Shown in pieces: positions 1 to 10,421 of a stretch of 64,000 nt of DNA. The DNA lies in NCBI RefSeq assembly GCF_027887165.1, contig NC_077228.1, forward strand, positions 179,234,499 through 179,298,498. The letters are read 5' to 3'. The notes beneath the pieces are model-generated. The model saw only the letters and a list, made by a program, of their open reading frames with translations, did no database searches and was not told the origin of the DNA. A program made the translations under genes and the position numbers. Source of the stretch: Monodelphis domestica. Taxonomy: Eukaryota > Chordata > Mammalia > Didelphimorphia > Didelphidae. Numbering within the stretch: the first letter of the stretch is position 1; the number at the start of each line of letters is the position of its first letter.

Positions 1-748
1 TATGAGTATTCTCTTACAACAATGACCAACATGGTAGCAAGTTTTACATTATAAAAAATGTATAACCCAGATCAAATTCCCTATCATTGCAGGGAGAGGA
101 GATGATTTGTATCCTATAATTTCAGGAAATGTATCTTGAAAATTATTATTAACAGGGAATATAATTGGGAAAATAAAATATTTTTTATAAATAAAATGTT
201 TTTTTAAAAAAATAATGTATAGAGAAGGTGTTGACTTGCATTGTTCGGAGTTTCCTCACTTACACCAACAAAATCACAGGCCCAGTTCCTATATCTATCC
301 TATTACATTTATTTAGTGTCTATGAGCAAAATGAGCTGGGGTACAAAGAAAAATGAACCAATACCAGCCCTTAAGAAACCTGTAAATCTAATGAAATAAA
401 GACAGAGAATAGCTGGGGGGAAGGGGGATGGCAGGAATACTGTTGGAGAAAATAGGGAGAGGAACTTCATCAAAGCTGTTCATCAAAACTACTGTTAAGC
501 AGTGAAGTGAATTCCTTGTGCCTCAACTGATTTGAGCAAATACAAGCAAGAAAGCTCAGTAGTTTAAAGGGAAGCAGTAGCTGAAATAAGAAAGAAAAGG
601 CCAATTGGAGCCAAAAAGTTTCAAAAGCTTGGGTAGAGGAGTTTGTGTTCTCTTCTAGAGGTAACAGGGAAACAGTTGCCTTTTAAGACAAGGAGTAACA
701 TGGTCAGAACTGGCCCTCAAGAAAAGTTTTTAAGACCCTAGGTCCATG

Positions 749-1243
749 AGGGTGAGCATATGGTACTTATGCCAAAGATGGCACACAGAGTATTCTCCAT
801 GGACACACAGGCCCCCCCTGTCCCTTCTTCCCCTTGGAGTTCCTTAGTAGAAAGGCAGAGGGACTGAAGAGAGTTGCTCCCCTCCCCCTCTCCACCCAGA
901 CTGAGGACATTTCTCACTTCACCTGGCCCTCTGCCCAGAAGTCAATGGGAGTGCTTCCTCCCTCCCCTCTGCAGGGTAAGTTGGGTGGCTTATAGGCTGC
1001 AAAGCTGGAGGGGAGGGGAGCACTTGGGTCACTCCCCTCCCCCTCTCTACACTTGCTTTAGCCACTCCTCACTTTATCCCCCACTCCAACCAGCAGTTCT
1101 TTCTCCTTCCCCTCTGTGGGGTAAGGCTGGGGCTGGATGCATCCAGTACTTGTGAGCAGGGCACCCCAGGCATAGCACATGGTCTCTGGGGTGGCATGAC
1201 ATGGCATGGCATGTGGTCTCTAAAAGGTTCCCCATTACTGACC
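749..1243 (+). mobile_element. hAT-like non-autonomous DNA transposon
   Basis: The right end reads CTCTAAAAGGTTCCCCATTA, the reverse of the hAT-type terminus GATGGCGAACCTTTTAGAG that also begins the copy at 16313. The left part, with its short runs around a 'tatggtac..atgcc' core and 'ggcacacagag', matches the start of the copy at 14886. The interior is C-rich and non-coding; the short open frame across it is not a gene. Family naming (OposCharlie-like) is from memory. The left boundary is approximate. Confidence 0.55.
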
Positions 1244-1542
1244 TAAATGGAAGATGAAGTGGAGAGGGTAGAGACTAAAAGCATAGCCCAATTAAGAGAC
1301 AATTATAATAGTCCATGAAGAAAGCACTGATATAAACTATATCAGACCTCCTAAAAGGGAAGACAGGGAGGGAATCTGACTCAAAAAATATCAGAAAAAA
1401 ATTGTCAAAAAATTGTTTCTACATGCAATTGAAAAAATAAAATTCAAGAATTTTTTTAATAGTCCATGAAAGGAATAATTCAGGATTGATCTAGGTTGCT
1501 GTCTATGAGCAAAGAAAAGGGAACTGATGGGAGAATAAGGTA

Positions 1543-1609
1543 AACTTGAAAAGTAATCTTTGACTCTCTCCCCCAATCCAGGAGAGAGTCAAAGATTACT
1601 TTTCAAGTT
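1543..1609. repeat. Perfect 29-bp hairpin, 9-nt loop
   Basis: Bases 1543-1571 and 1581-1609 are exact reverse complements of each other (29 of 29), separated by the 9 bases 1572-1580. Pairing stops abruptly on both sides. It lies in RPS6KB1 intron 1. It is not part of a repeat family I recognise. A fold-back template-switch mutation or an inverted short duplication would produce this. Confidence 0.9.
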
Positions 1610-2624
1610 ACAAAATTAGGAACATGGTACTAGCCAGAGAAATAAAGAGGTTGGAAAAAGTGGTACATTTGGAGGGTAAGATGATCTTGATAAGAAAAAG
1701 CGTTATTCAATCCTTCTGTTTTAATTTCCCATCTTTAGAGTACTCAAAAGTCTTCATATAGAAAACATACACTTGTAAATATATATGGCATCTTTTTATG
1801 TACATATTTTTATACCTATATGTTTTTGTATAAATATGACATTTTAAAAAAACCTTGATATTTGTCACCTTTGTAGCATACAGATGTTAATACTGTCTGA
1901 TGATAAAGGCATTGGGCAATTAAATAACATCCCAACAACACAAGCAAAGTGTAGCTAAGTTACTCAGTTCCTAAATTATTATTCTATCTATTTAACCTTT
2001 CCTTTTTGGATTTAAAAGGAAAACTCATTAGTATTTCTAAATCTCCTGTCTAAAGATCCATGCTGTTGCCTCATTAGGGTGTGGTGGTAATACTTTCTTG
2101 AAGTTAGTAAGTCTTACCAAGCAAGAAAGGACTGAGTAAAAGGATCAGTAAACAATGATAATATATATGAAATGTTTGACAAATCTGGAAGTAATATGAC
2201 TGTGTAATATACATATATTCAAATACATATCATAATTTAGTTATTACTATTATTAACAAATGTACTCATAATTTTGGTCATACCAACTTAAAAAACTATA
2301 TGCTAGAGTTGGCCTACCAGTTTTTCAAACTCCTTTCTCTTGACACATCATTAGCTGTAAGTCACTTAAACTATACATTTTATATCTGCAGCAGCAGATA
2401 TAAATGTCCTCACATGAGTTCCCTCTTCCGTTGATGAAATTACAGATACCAACAAAAACAAAAAACATTACATATTAAGACGTGAAGGGGATGTAACCTG
2501 TCCCCTTATTCCCTACATAGAAAGTGAAATCACAGGCCAAAAGGAAAAAAAAGGCATATCAAGATATTAAGGGATCACCATTTCAGTGAGGGGAGCCCAG
2601 AGATGAAATCACAGATCTTTTTTG

Positions 2625-2628
<4 letters not shown>

Positions 2629-2666
<38 letters not shown>
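2629..2666. repeat. (AT)n microsatellite
   Basis: About 19 uninterrupted AT units followed by TTTATTTATTTT. Confidence 0.95.
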
Positions 2667-2670
<4 letters not shown>

Positions 2671-3680
2671 TTATTTTAAACTTTGGACAATCAGTTCTTG
2701 TTCTTAATCCATGCCTTATCACTGATGTTTATTAGCATAGAAATAAGTTATTTTTTAGATTTACCAACTCTAAAATGTTAAAAAATAACAAATATTCCTT
2801 ATATCCAATCTGGCCTGGAAAAAGAAATATTACAAAAAGAACGATAGAAGATAGAAACAAGCTAGAAAGTATTCATACCATAGAGCAAGGTAGCCCTGGA
2901 ACCATCACTAACATGTTCCAGATAAAGCAACTTATTTTGGGGAGGCCAAATCACAGCTCTTGACATTGTTTTCTTCACTGCCAAATCTCATCTGAAAATT
3001 GCATAAACCTCTAGTCTTGGGGGGTTAGAGAGGGAGAGGAAATGGAAAAGAGGGGAATCACAATTTGCACTGTAAACATATTTTAAACAAACATACCCTA
3101 ACCCCTACCCTTAAATTAGGAGAGATGCAGGTCACACTCTCAGGACCTCTGTGGCTGCAAAGCACAGCCCGCGGAAGTTTTCAGCTGTCATCCCAACAGC
3201 TGAGCTAGCGCTCTGGAGGCGCCAAGAAGCCCGGACAAACGCAGAGAGCGGGGGACCCGAGGCTGGGGAGCAGCTTGAGTTCTCCACGCCAACCACCACT
3301 GCCCGTTCCCCCGCGGCTGCCTCCCAGAACCGCTGCTCCAGGGTCACCCTGAGGCTCGCGCCATCCCCCGCCCCTCGCGGCTAAAGACCCGGGGTTGCGG
3401 GGGGGGAGGGGGGGAGCCCGAGAGTTCCGTGCACCTGCGCCCGTCAGCAGCCGCCCCCACCGCGGGATTACTGCTGCCGTGCCGCCGGACTCCGCAGCTG
3501 GGCCCGCTGTTCGGCCGCCCTCCCGCCCGCTCCGTTCGCCCTCGCTCCAGCAACAGCCCCTCGCCCCAGTCCAGGGTCCTGGAACAGGCCCAGCTCCCTG
3601 GGCCCAAGCCTACGCCCCAGCCCTGTCACCTCCTCCCGGCCCGGCCCGGCCCGGCCCAGCCCCCAGACCCCGGGCCTCAC

Positions 3681-3821
3681 CCCTTCCTCCAGCTCATCCT
3701 CAGAGCCTGCGTCCTCCGGCTGGTCCAAGTCGATGTCAAAAACTCCTGCCATGGCCTCAGCTTCCCCGTCTCTGAAGTCTGGCGCTGGATAAAATCCGTC
3801 CCGCCGCCGCCGCCGCCTCAT
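3681..3821 (-). CDS. RPS6KB1: Ribosomal protein S6 kinase beta-1, first coding exon
   Basis: S6K1 is the AGC-family kinase that mTORC1 activates to phosphorylate ribosomal protein S6 and other translation and growth substrates. This exon encodes residues 1-47 and ends in phase 0 at donor GTGAGG. Seen directly: an initial run MRRRRRR (a nuclear signal in the long p85 form), a second Met at codon 24 (3752-3750) where the p70 form starts, and FDIDL at residues 28-32, the TOS motif that binds raptor. It closes with the acidic stretch EDELEEG. Against the human sequence as I remember it, only about two residues differ (G19 and A23). The kinase domain and the rest of the gene lie to the left of the window. 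Transcription comes from the CpG island shared with TUBD1. Identity is very secure. Confidence 0.97.
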
Positions 3822-3931
3822 GGGCCCGGACCCGCCGCAGCCACCGCTGCTACCGCCGCCATCACCAGCTGCCTGGTCTCAGTGCGACTGCGCTTGGGCC
3901 CTAGGCTCACACTGCAAGTTCGGCCACTGCA

Positions 3932-4304
3932 CATGCGCAAAACAACCCATGAAGCCGAACTGTGGGCAATGGGCAAATTTAATGCTTGCCCTGGAACAGA
4001 GGTAGTGGTTGAAGCATGCGCATAATGTCACCTGAAGTCGAGGGCATAAACTTGAGCGTGCATCTTGCCACTAAATCATTTGATAAACGGCGGGCATGCG
4101 TAAAGATTCTGACATTGTTGAATCGAAAGCTGAACTTGCGCATAACTTTGGGCAAACTGGGGAAGGGATGGGAGGACAATTAGGGGAAGGGTGCTCAGAA
4201 CTGAACATGCGCACTCATTCTTCTTAAGCCTTGGATCCGGACAGCGAACAGGCGCAAGAAAAATGTTTCGGGAGGGGTCGTCGGTATTAAAGTGAGCATG
4301 CGCG
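3932..4304. promoter_or_regulatory. Cluster of NRF1-like CATGCGC motifs
   Basis: GCATGCGC or close variants occur at 3932-3938, 4014-4021, 4094-4100, 4136-4141 (TTGCGC), 4206-4212 and 4297-4304, spaced 42-91 bases. The preceding bases are often TGAA or TGAG. NRF1 binds the palindrome GCGCATGCGC, and these are mainly single half-sites. The row lies between the RPS6KB1 start and the TUBD1 untranslated exon. Function is inferred. Confidence 0.55.
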
Positions 4305-4382
4305 ATTTCATAGCCGTTATCCTCGGGCTTGGTTGTGCTTCTGCTAGATGAGTCTCTGTCTTGGCTCGCCTCCGAGACGTTG
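4305..4382 (+). other. TUBD1: TUBD1 5' untranslated first exon (start inferred)
   Basis: A good donor, TG|GTGAGT, at 4383 lies just downstream of the CATGCGC cluster and 5.85 kb before the acceptor of the ATG exon (10231-10232). Human TUBD1 also has an upstream non-coding exon next to RPS6KB1. The 5' boundary is a guess. Confidence 0.5.
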
Positions 4383-5729
4383 GTGAGTACTGGCCCAGTC
4401 TGCCTGGAGTGGGGAGGCCCGACATGAGATCCTTCCCTCCTCATTCGCCAGCTGTGCCCATCGTCGAGATGGCCTAGCTGGGAGTTTTAGAGGCCCCAAG
4501 TTTCTGGCTTCACAGCTCTTATGTTTCCCTGGTCTTTGGCTCCTCTGCAGTTTTTGACGAAGCCCATCTCAGAGATTTTCGCCGCGTGCATAGAAACCTG
4601 GCCACTGTAGTTTTTCAGAATTGTATTAATAAAACCTGGGATGGTAAGACTGGGAGCTCGAAGGAATCTAGGAGATTGAACACAGCGGGGCCAGTCACCT
4701 GGTTTTACAGGTGAGGAAACTGAGCCCCAGAGAAGGCATGTGACTTGACCAGGGCCCCCACAGGTAATAGCTTTGGTTGGAAGTTTCCGGACTCCAAATC
4801 CTGTGTACCTGTAGATAGATTTTTCTCCCTCCAGCCATGCAGATCACAACTCATCCATGTCTGCCCAAACCTTTGATCCTCTAACCAATATAATATATAT
4901 AACATCCCCTTCACCAACATACACACAGAGCGCCCTAGATTGTTGCTATGTAACCACTCGCCTTTTAAAAAATCTTTTTCTGATCAAGGAGTTTTTATTA
5001 AGACACTGCTAAGTCCTTGCTCTCAAAGAATTCACATTGTAGTGTATCATATAATTCCAACCTGCAAAAGGAGACAAGATTTGGGAATCATACTAAAACA
5101 TTTTCGAAAACAATGTGCATTTACTTATTTGGTACGGAGAAGCTCTGCTCTGTTGGTTTTTTTTTTTCTTGTAAAATAATTCAAAATTGTTTTTGTCTGG
5201 ATGAACCCAATGTACCTAGTACGTGGTAGGCACTTAAATGATAGCTGACCCACTGACATGGTTACTCTTTTTCTATACTTTGTCAGTGCCTTCCTTCCCT
5301 CCAAGACTACCCCCAATTTATCATGCACATAACTTAATTGCTTGCATGTTGTCTCCTATCAGACTGTGAGTTTGAAAACAGGAACTGACATATCGGAGGG
5401 TGAGGATTGACCTATGTCTCTCCACCTTTGCACAGTGCCTGGCTGTGTAGTAGACATTAAGTGCTATTTAATTGACTGAACTTTTCTTGTGAGGGTTATT
5501 AATATAGCTGGACATCTAAGCTTGGGAAGAGGTGAAGGACCCATATATTCTTACTTTGACTTTGTGGCATTTTGCTACAAGCAAAACTAAAATCTTTGTT
5601 TTGTGGGGAACTTGACCAGAGAATCTGTTGTTCTAGATTAAGGAAGGAAGGCTTATCAAAAATTCTTTCACCTTTTGTTTTTCATTTTCTAAATGTATCT
5701 GCATGCTTAAGAAATTGTATTCAGAGCTT

Positions 5730-7960
5730 TCATGGAGAAAGAAATGTCAGGATTTGGTATATGCATGGTAGATTAGGGTCTGGAGTCAAGAATGACACTA
5801 AAGTTGCAAAGTTGAATGACAAGAAGGATAGTAGTGTCCTTGACAATAATAGGAGAATTTGAAAGAAATATGGGCCTGTAGGGAAAGATGAATCTGTTTT
5901 GGCCTTGTTGAATTCAGTTTGGATTGCCCATAAAGTTATTGGTGATGCTAAGACTCAGGAGAGAGACTAGGACAAGATATATAAATATGGGAATCATATG
6001 TTTGAAATCTGGAACCATTAGTAGCCGATGAGATCACCAAATGAGAAAGTAGAGAGAAAAAGAGAACAGAGACCTGAAGTATTCCTCCCATAAATGGACA
6101 TGATGTGGAAGAAGAGCTAATAAAGAATACTGAAAAGTAGTGATCTAATGAGGTAGACTTTTTTGTGTCACAAATACCCAGAAAGTATATCCAAAGAGAG
6201 AAAATAGTCAACAGTAGAAGACAAGAGTGGACTGAGAAAAGGCCATTAGATCTGGCAATTGGTAACTTTAGAGAGAGTAGTTTCAATTGAATAAGGTGGA
6301 AAGCCAGATTGTGGAGGAGTTAGAAGATAAGAAGAAAGAGTAGAAGCACAAGTACAGAAGAGGAGGAAAGATATGAGGAAATGAGGTACAGTAGAATTTA
6401 CTGAAGCTTTGGGTTTTTTAAAGACTGGAGGAGACATAGGCATGTTTGTAGGTAACAGGAAGGGAAATAAATGGGGAGAGTTTATGAATTAGAGCAAAAA
6501 CTGAGAAATAGTTGGGGCAATTTCCTCTTCTCCAGATGGCTACCACCTTTCAGAACTAGAGTAAAGGAAGAGATAGTGAGCAATGTCCAAAGAATGTAAA
6601 AAAGGATAGAGAAGGGAGATCTCAGTGAAAGGCCTCAATTTTTTCAATGAGACAAAGTTCTTAGTTTTTTTTTCTTTTTAAAAAATTTTTATTGTCATGC
6701 AAAACATAGTTCCATATTGATCATTGTTGTAAGAGCACACTCATACATAACCAAAACCCCAAAATAAAACTGTAAATACACTGACTTGAAGGACAACTCC
6801 AAGTGTACTTCTCTGGAGGTGGATAGCATTCCCTGTCATAATTCTTTCAGGATTGTCCCAGATCATTGCATTGCTCAGAGTAGCCACGTTTTCAGATAGT
6901 CATCATATACAATATTGCTGTTATTGTGTATAATGCTCTCCCAGTTCTACTTATTTCACTCTGCATCAGTTCCTGCAGATCTTTCCAGCTTTTTCTGAAA
7001 TCATCTTGCTTATCATTTCTTATAGCACAATAGCATTCCATCACCAACATGTACCACAATATGGTCAGCCAATCCCCAATCAATGGATATCCCCTCAATT
7101 TCCAATTCTTTACCCCTACAAAAATAGCTGCTAGAAATATTTTTGTACAAATAAAAAAAGACTAGAGAACAATCTTTTTTATTATCTCTTTGGAATACAG
7201 ACCCAGTAGTGGTTTTACTGGATCAAAGGGTATGCACAGTTTTATAGCCCTTTGGGCATAGTTCCAAATTGCCCTCCGGAATAATTGAATCATTCACAAC
7301 TCCACCAACAGTACATTAGTGTCCCAATTTTGCCACATTCCCTCCAACATTTACTACTTTCCTTTACTGTCATATTGACCAATCTGATAGGTAAAGGTTC
7401 TTAGTATCAAAAGTAATGGCTGGAGAAATTTAAATATGGGGGGCAGAAAGAGACATGGTTTGGAACAGCTGTTGCATGGAGTAGGATAGAGAATTGATTG
7501 AAAAGAAATAGAAACATTTCCTTGATACAATGAGTCATAAATTGCTAACAATAGCATAAATTTGTAGTGAACTCAGTCAGCACAGTTTTTAGATTTCCTT
7601 TAGCTCAATTCAACAGTACCTGAGTAGGAGTGAAGGAAGCTGTTCCTGGAAGTAATATGGGGTTGGATTTTGTCAAGACACAATTAGTGATGAATCAAAG
7701 GAATGAAGGATTTAAAAGAAAAGGACATTATTGAGTTGACCTGGTTTACTAAGAAGTTGAAATTGGAAAGGGAGGAAAATAGGGTCAGAAAAAGGATAAT
7801 AGCCTTGAAGAGTGCTAAGAGGTAGAGGTATTAGAGGTCCTAGTAAGGGAAAACAGTGGATTTAAGAAGAACGAGATATATGGAAATTTGAGTATCAAAG
7901 GGAAGAGGTCATATAGAAGGGTTAAATACTGCTTTTCTTGTCAAAACTGTTTGGATTATC
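5730..7960 (-). mobile_element. CR1/L3-like LINE, minus strand, split by L1
   Basis: Read on the minus strand, the two parts (about 5730-6660 and 7395-7960) carry pieces resembling L3 ORF2, such as the complement of 'gccattagatctggcaattg' and 'ttgtagtgaactcagtcagc'. I recognise this reading from the mammalian L3 consensus by memory. It is heavily decayed. An L1 3' end at 6665-7395 interrupts it, so the L1 is the younger insertion. Boundaries are approximate. Confidence 0.5.
6665..7395 (-). mobile_element. L1 3' end, minus strand
   Basis: Begins with a T-rich tail complement, followed by marsupial L1 3' landmarks also present at 24830-26030 and 52205-53075: 'catcagttcctgcagatctt', 'tagcattccatcaccaac' and 'ccaatccccaatcaatgg'. 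5' truncated and inserted in the L3-like LINE. Confidence 0.75.
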
Positions 7961-7984
7961 AAACTCAGTAATTCTATATCACAT

Positions 7985-8593
7985 GGGAAGGAACTCACCA
8001 ATGGAGTATCCCTGGAATCTCTTTGACCCTGTGCCCTCAAATATTTTTATTGGTCCCTGAGGAAGACAGAATTAGCACACTTATCAAATTATCAGATGAT
8101 ATAAAACTAGGAGAGAGACATAACTATTATTCTAGAAGAATCACAGTCAAAAGTACCTTGACAGACTAGAACACTGGAATTGTATCTAGTAGGATGAAAT
8201 TAGTGGTTGTCAATGTATTCTTACATTTAAATATTTTTTAAAAATCAGTTTCACAACTATAAGGGACTTTTGGTGAAGCAGCAGTTTTCTGAAAAAAAAA
8301 ATCCAGGTGTTTTAAGTGGACTACAAGTTCAGTACAAGCCAGCAGTGTGATGTAAGAGCCAAATAAGTTTGTTGTCTTCAGCTACATTAAGAGTAGCATG
8401 AGGGGGTCAGATGGGTAGCTCAGTAGATTGAGAGCCAGGCCTAGAGATAGGAGGTCCTAGGTTCAAATCTGACCTCAGACACTTCCCCACCGTGTGACCC
8501 TGGGCAAGTCAGTTGACCCCCGCCTAGCCCTTACCATTCTTCTGCCTTAGAACCAATACCCAGTATTGGTTCTAAGACAGAAGGTAAGGGTTT

Positions 8594-8643
<50 letters not shown>

Positions 8644-9142
8644 TATGGCTTCCCAGAATAGAGAGACAATAGACAACCTTACTCTACCTTAGTCAGACCT
8701 CATCTGGACTTTTGTGTTTGTTTTGGGGCACTGTAAGAAGGATATTGATAATCTGGAGAGCATCCAGAGGAGGGCAACCATTATGGTAAAGAGTCTTGTG
8801 TTCATGTCATTTATATTTGTTGAAGGAATTGGGTATTTAAAGTTGGTGATGTGCAGAAGGAATTAGACTTTCTTTTTTTGCCCCAAGAGCAATAGGTAGA
8901 AGTTACAAAGAGGCAAATTTAGATTTGCTTTTAGGAAAAAATAATTAGAACGATTCAAAAGTGGAATACTGTCTCAAGAGATTGTGGGCTCTTCCTCCTT
9001 TGAGAGCTTCAGTCATAAACTAAATTCAGTCATAGACTAGATCATTTGTCCTATATAGAATCTGGGGGGTTTCTGTCATGTCTGGGATTAATTAGATGAC
9101 TACTAAGGTTCATTCCAACCTCAGATCCTGTGATCTTTATGT
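7985..9142 (+). mobile_element. CR1 LINE 3' part
   Basis: Contains the CR1 reading 'gtcagacctcatctggac', 'atccagaggagggcaacca', 'caaagaggcaaatttag' and the terminal 'cattccaacctcagatcctgtgat', a classic CR1 3' end. Degenerate, with no open frame. A SINE sits in it at 8402-8600. Confidence 0.75.
8402..8640 (+). mobile_element. Marsupial CORE-SINE followed by (AG)n
   Basis: tRNA-like head with a box B-like 'ggttcaaatct', the CORE segment 'gtgaccctgggcaagtcag', and the tail 'gacagaaggtaagggttt' followed by about 20 AG units at 8600-8640. Inserted in the CR1 element. Confidence 0.85.
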
Positions 9143-10249
9143 ACAGTTCATCTAATCCAGCTGCCTTTCCCATCTTTGTTTTCATTAGTGCCATTTCTAC
9201 CAACTCTGTAAGCACACAGGGGCAATGATATTAGATACCAAGTGTGATAGCCGTAATGTCTTTATTGGTGACAAAAGTTTATTATAAAAAGCTTTGCAGA
9301 TTTTTTCCATTTTTCTTCTATTGCCTTCCTTCCATTTTTATCCATAAATTTGGGATGACTTTGTTTAGCTGAGCCTTTTGTCATTCTTTTTTTTAATTGA
9401 TTTTACCCTTTGTTACTATTTCTTTCTCTTTTATGAAGAGATACTGCTCATTATCTTCCATTGTCCTCTCCAAGATTTGACAAATAAATTCATATTTTTA
9501 GAACTGTTTCCCTTGGCTACTAATTTTTTTTCTGTTAAGAACTTGCTGACTATGGTGCTTTTTAGGGGTTTTTGCTCTCATTATGTTTATTGATTTATAT
9601 CAATTAAACTTCTGGGTAGAATGATAGCCTTAAACATAAATCACTATAAATAAGAAAAAAATGGAATGATGTATTTATCCCAATTATGGAAGGAAGATGA
9701 AAAACAATATGGTTTCATGGTTAGAGAACTAACATAGTTAGAGAACTCAGTTCTAGCCCTATATCTGACTATGCTCTGTGATGTGATGTGAACCTGGGCA
9801 AATCACAGAACCTCTCACTTGCCCCATGTTACTTACTAAGTTTGAAAGATGCTTAAGCTGCAGAACAAGTATCATTTGTATTGGTATAGGAAGTTTTCTT
9901 CTTAGGAGATCTCTGTAGCAAAGAAAGTATATTTCTAATACCATCCGAGAAAATAATTTTTTCTTTAAGCAAATAGAAGAAATTATTAGGGAAAGCAAAT
10001 AAAAATTTTTATGCTGTTATTTGTACCCTGTCAACAACATCTAAGCACCTGGGGAGTTTTCCCCTTTAACTGAGCCTGAACATTATTATTATTACTGTTA
10101 TGTAATGTTGTTTGACATGTCATTATTTTGTGATGTGTGCATATTTATTTTTATTGCCCTTGATGATAATCTCTAATTGTTTTCAAAGACACAATTGTAT
10201 CCTATTCTGCTTTATTCGTTTTTTTTTTTTAGGAAAAGGATTGGTCATC

Positions 10250-10421
10250 ATGTCAGTAGTCACAGTTCAACTTGGTCAGTGTGGCAATCAAATTGGTTAT
10301 GAAGTATTTGATACCATGTGTAGAGACTTACATAATACCCAGGGATTCTGCTCTAAGAGGGAAAATGAAATCTATCAAGCATCTTGCAAAGAACATTTCT
10401 TTAATGAGGATAAAAGTGAAG
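10250..10421 (+). CDS. TUBD1: TUBD1 coding exon 1
   Basis: The acceptor AG is at 10231-10232 after a long T-run, and 17 untranslated bases precede the ATG. Encodes residues 1-57, including the GQCGNQ nucleotide loop, and ends in phase 1 before GTATGT. Confidence 0.95.

Larger units (their letters stand above)
1..3680 (-). other. RPS6KB1: RPS6KB1 intron 1 (partial)
   Basis: Runs on the minus strand from the GT donor at 3680-3679 to the left window edge. The second coding exon is not in the window. The interval holds a hAT-like element (about 749-1243), a perfect hairpin (1543-1609) and an AT microsatellite (about 2629-2666). In 1-740, 1620-2620 and 2700-3140 I see only AT-rich sequence without a recognisable gene or repeat. 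The right end, from about 3150, lies inside the CpG island. Confidence 0.8.
3150..4480. promoter_or_regulatory. CpG-island bidirectional promoter of RPS6KB1 and TUBD1
   Basis: The stretch is strongly GC- and CpG-rich against an AT-rich, CpG-poor surround. Density is highest at 3160-3900 and declines after 4400. RPS6KB1 starts leftward from it (ATG at 3821) and TUBD1 rightward (donor of its untranslated exon at 4383). The two genes are head to head with a short shared promoter in human as well. No TATA box is evident between them. It contains GCC-repeat runs around the RPS6KB1 start and the CATGCGC cluster at 3932-4304. Exact start sites cannot be read from sequence. Confidence 0.85.
4383..10232 (+). 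other. TUBD1: TUBD1 intron 1: contents
   Basis: No coding exon was recognised. It holds a MIR-like fragment (about 4676-4760, minus), an L2/L3-like LINE tail (about 5270-5485), a decayed L3-like LINE (about 5730-7960, minus) split by an L1 end, a CR1 LINE (about 7985-9142) split by a SINE, and a MIR-like fragment near 9720-9850. From 9150 to 9700 and 9850 to 10200 the sequence is AT-rich and unassigned. The polypyrimidine tract and AG at 10231-10232 end the intron. Confidence 0.6.

Noticed and set aside
3468-3680. Continuation of the RPS6KB1 frame past codon 47
   Set aside because: The reading after EDELEEG diverges from S6K1, and a good GTGAGG donor sits exactly at the human exon end; it is intron.
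3395-4025. Long plus-strand open frames (126 and 198 codons) across the CpG island
   Set aside because: They are antisense to the RPS6KB1 exon, proline/arginine-rich, and match GC-rich chance frames; no family recognised.
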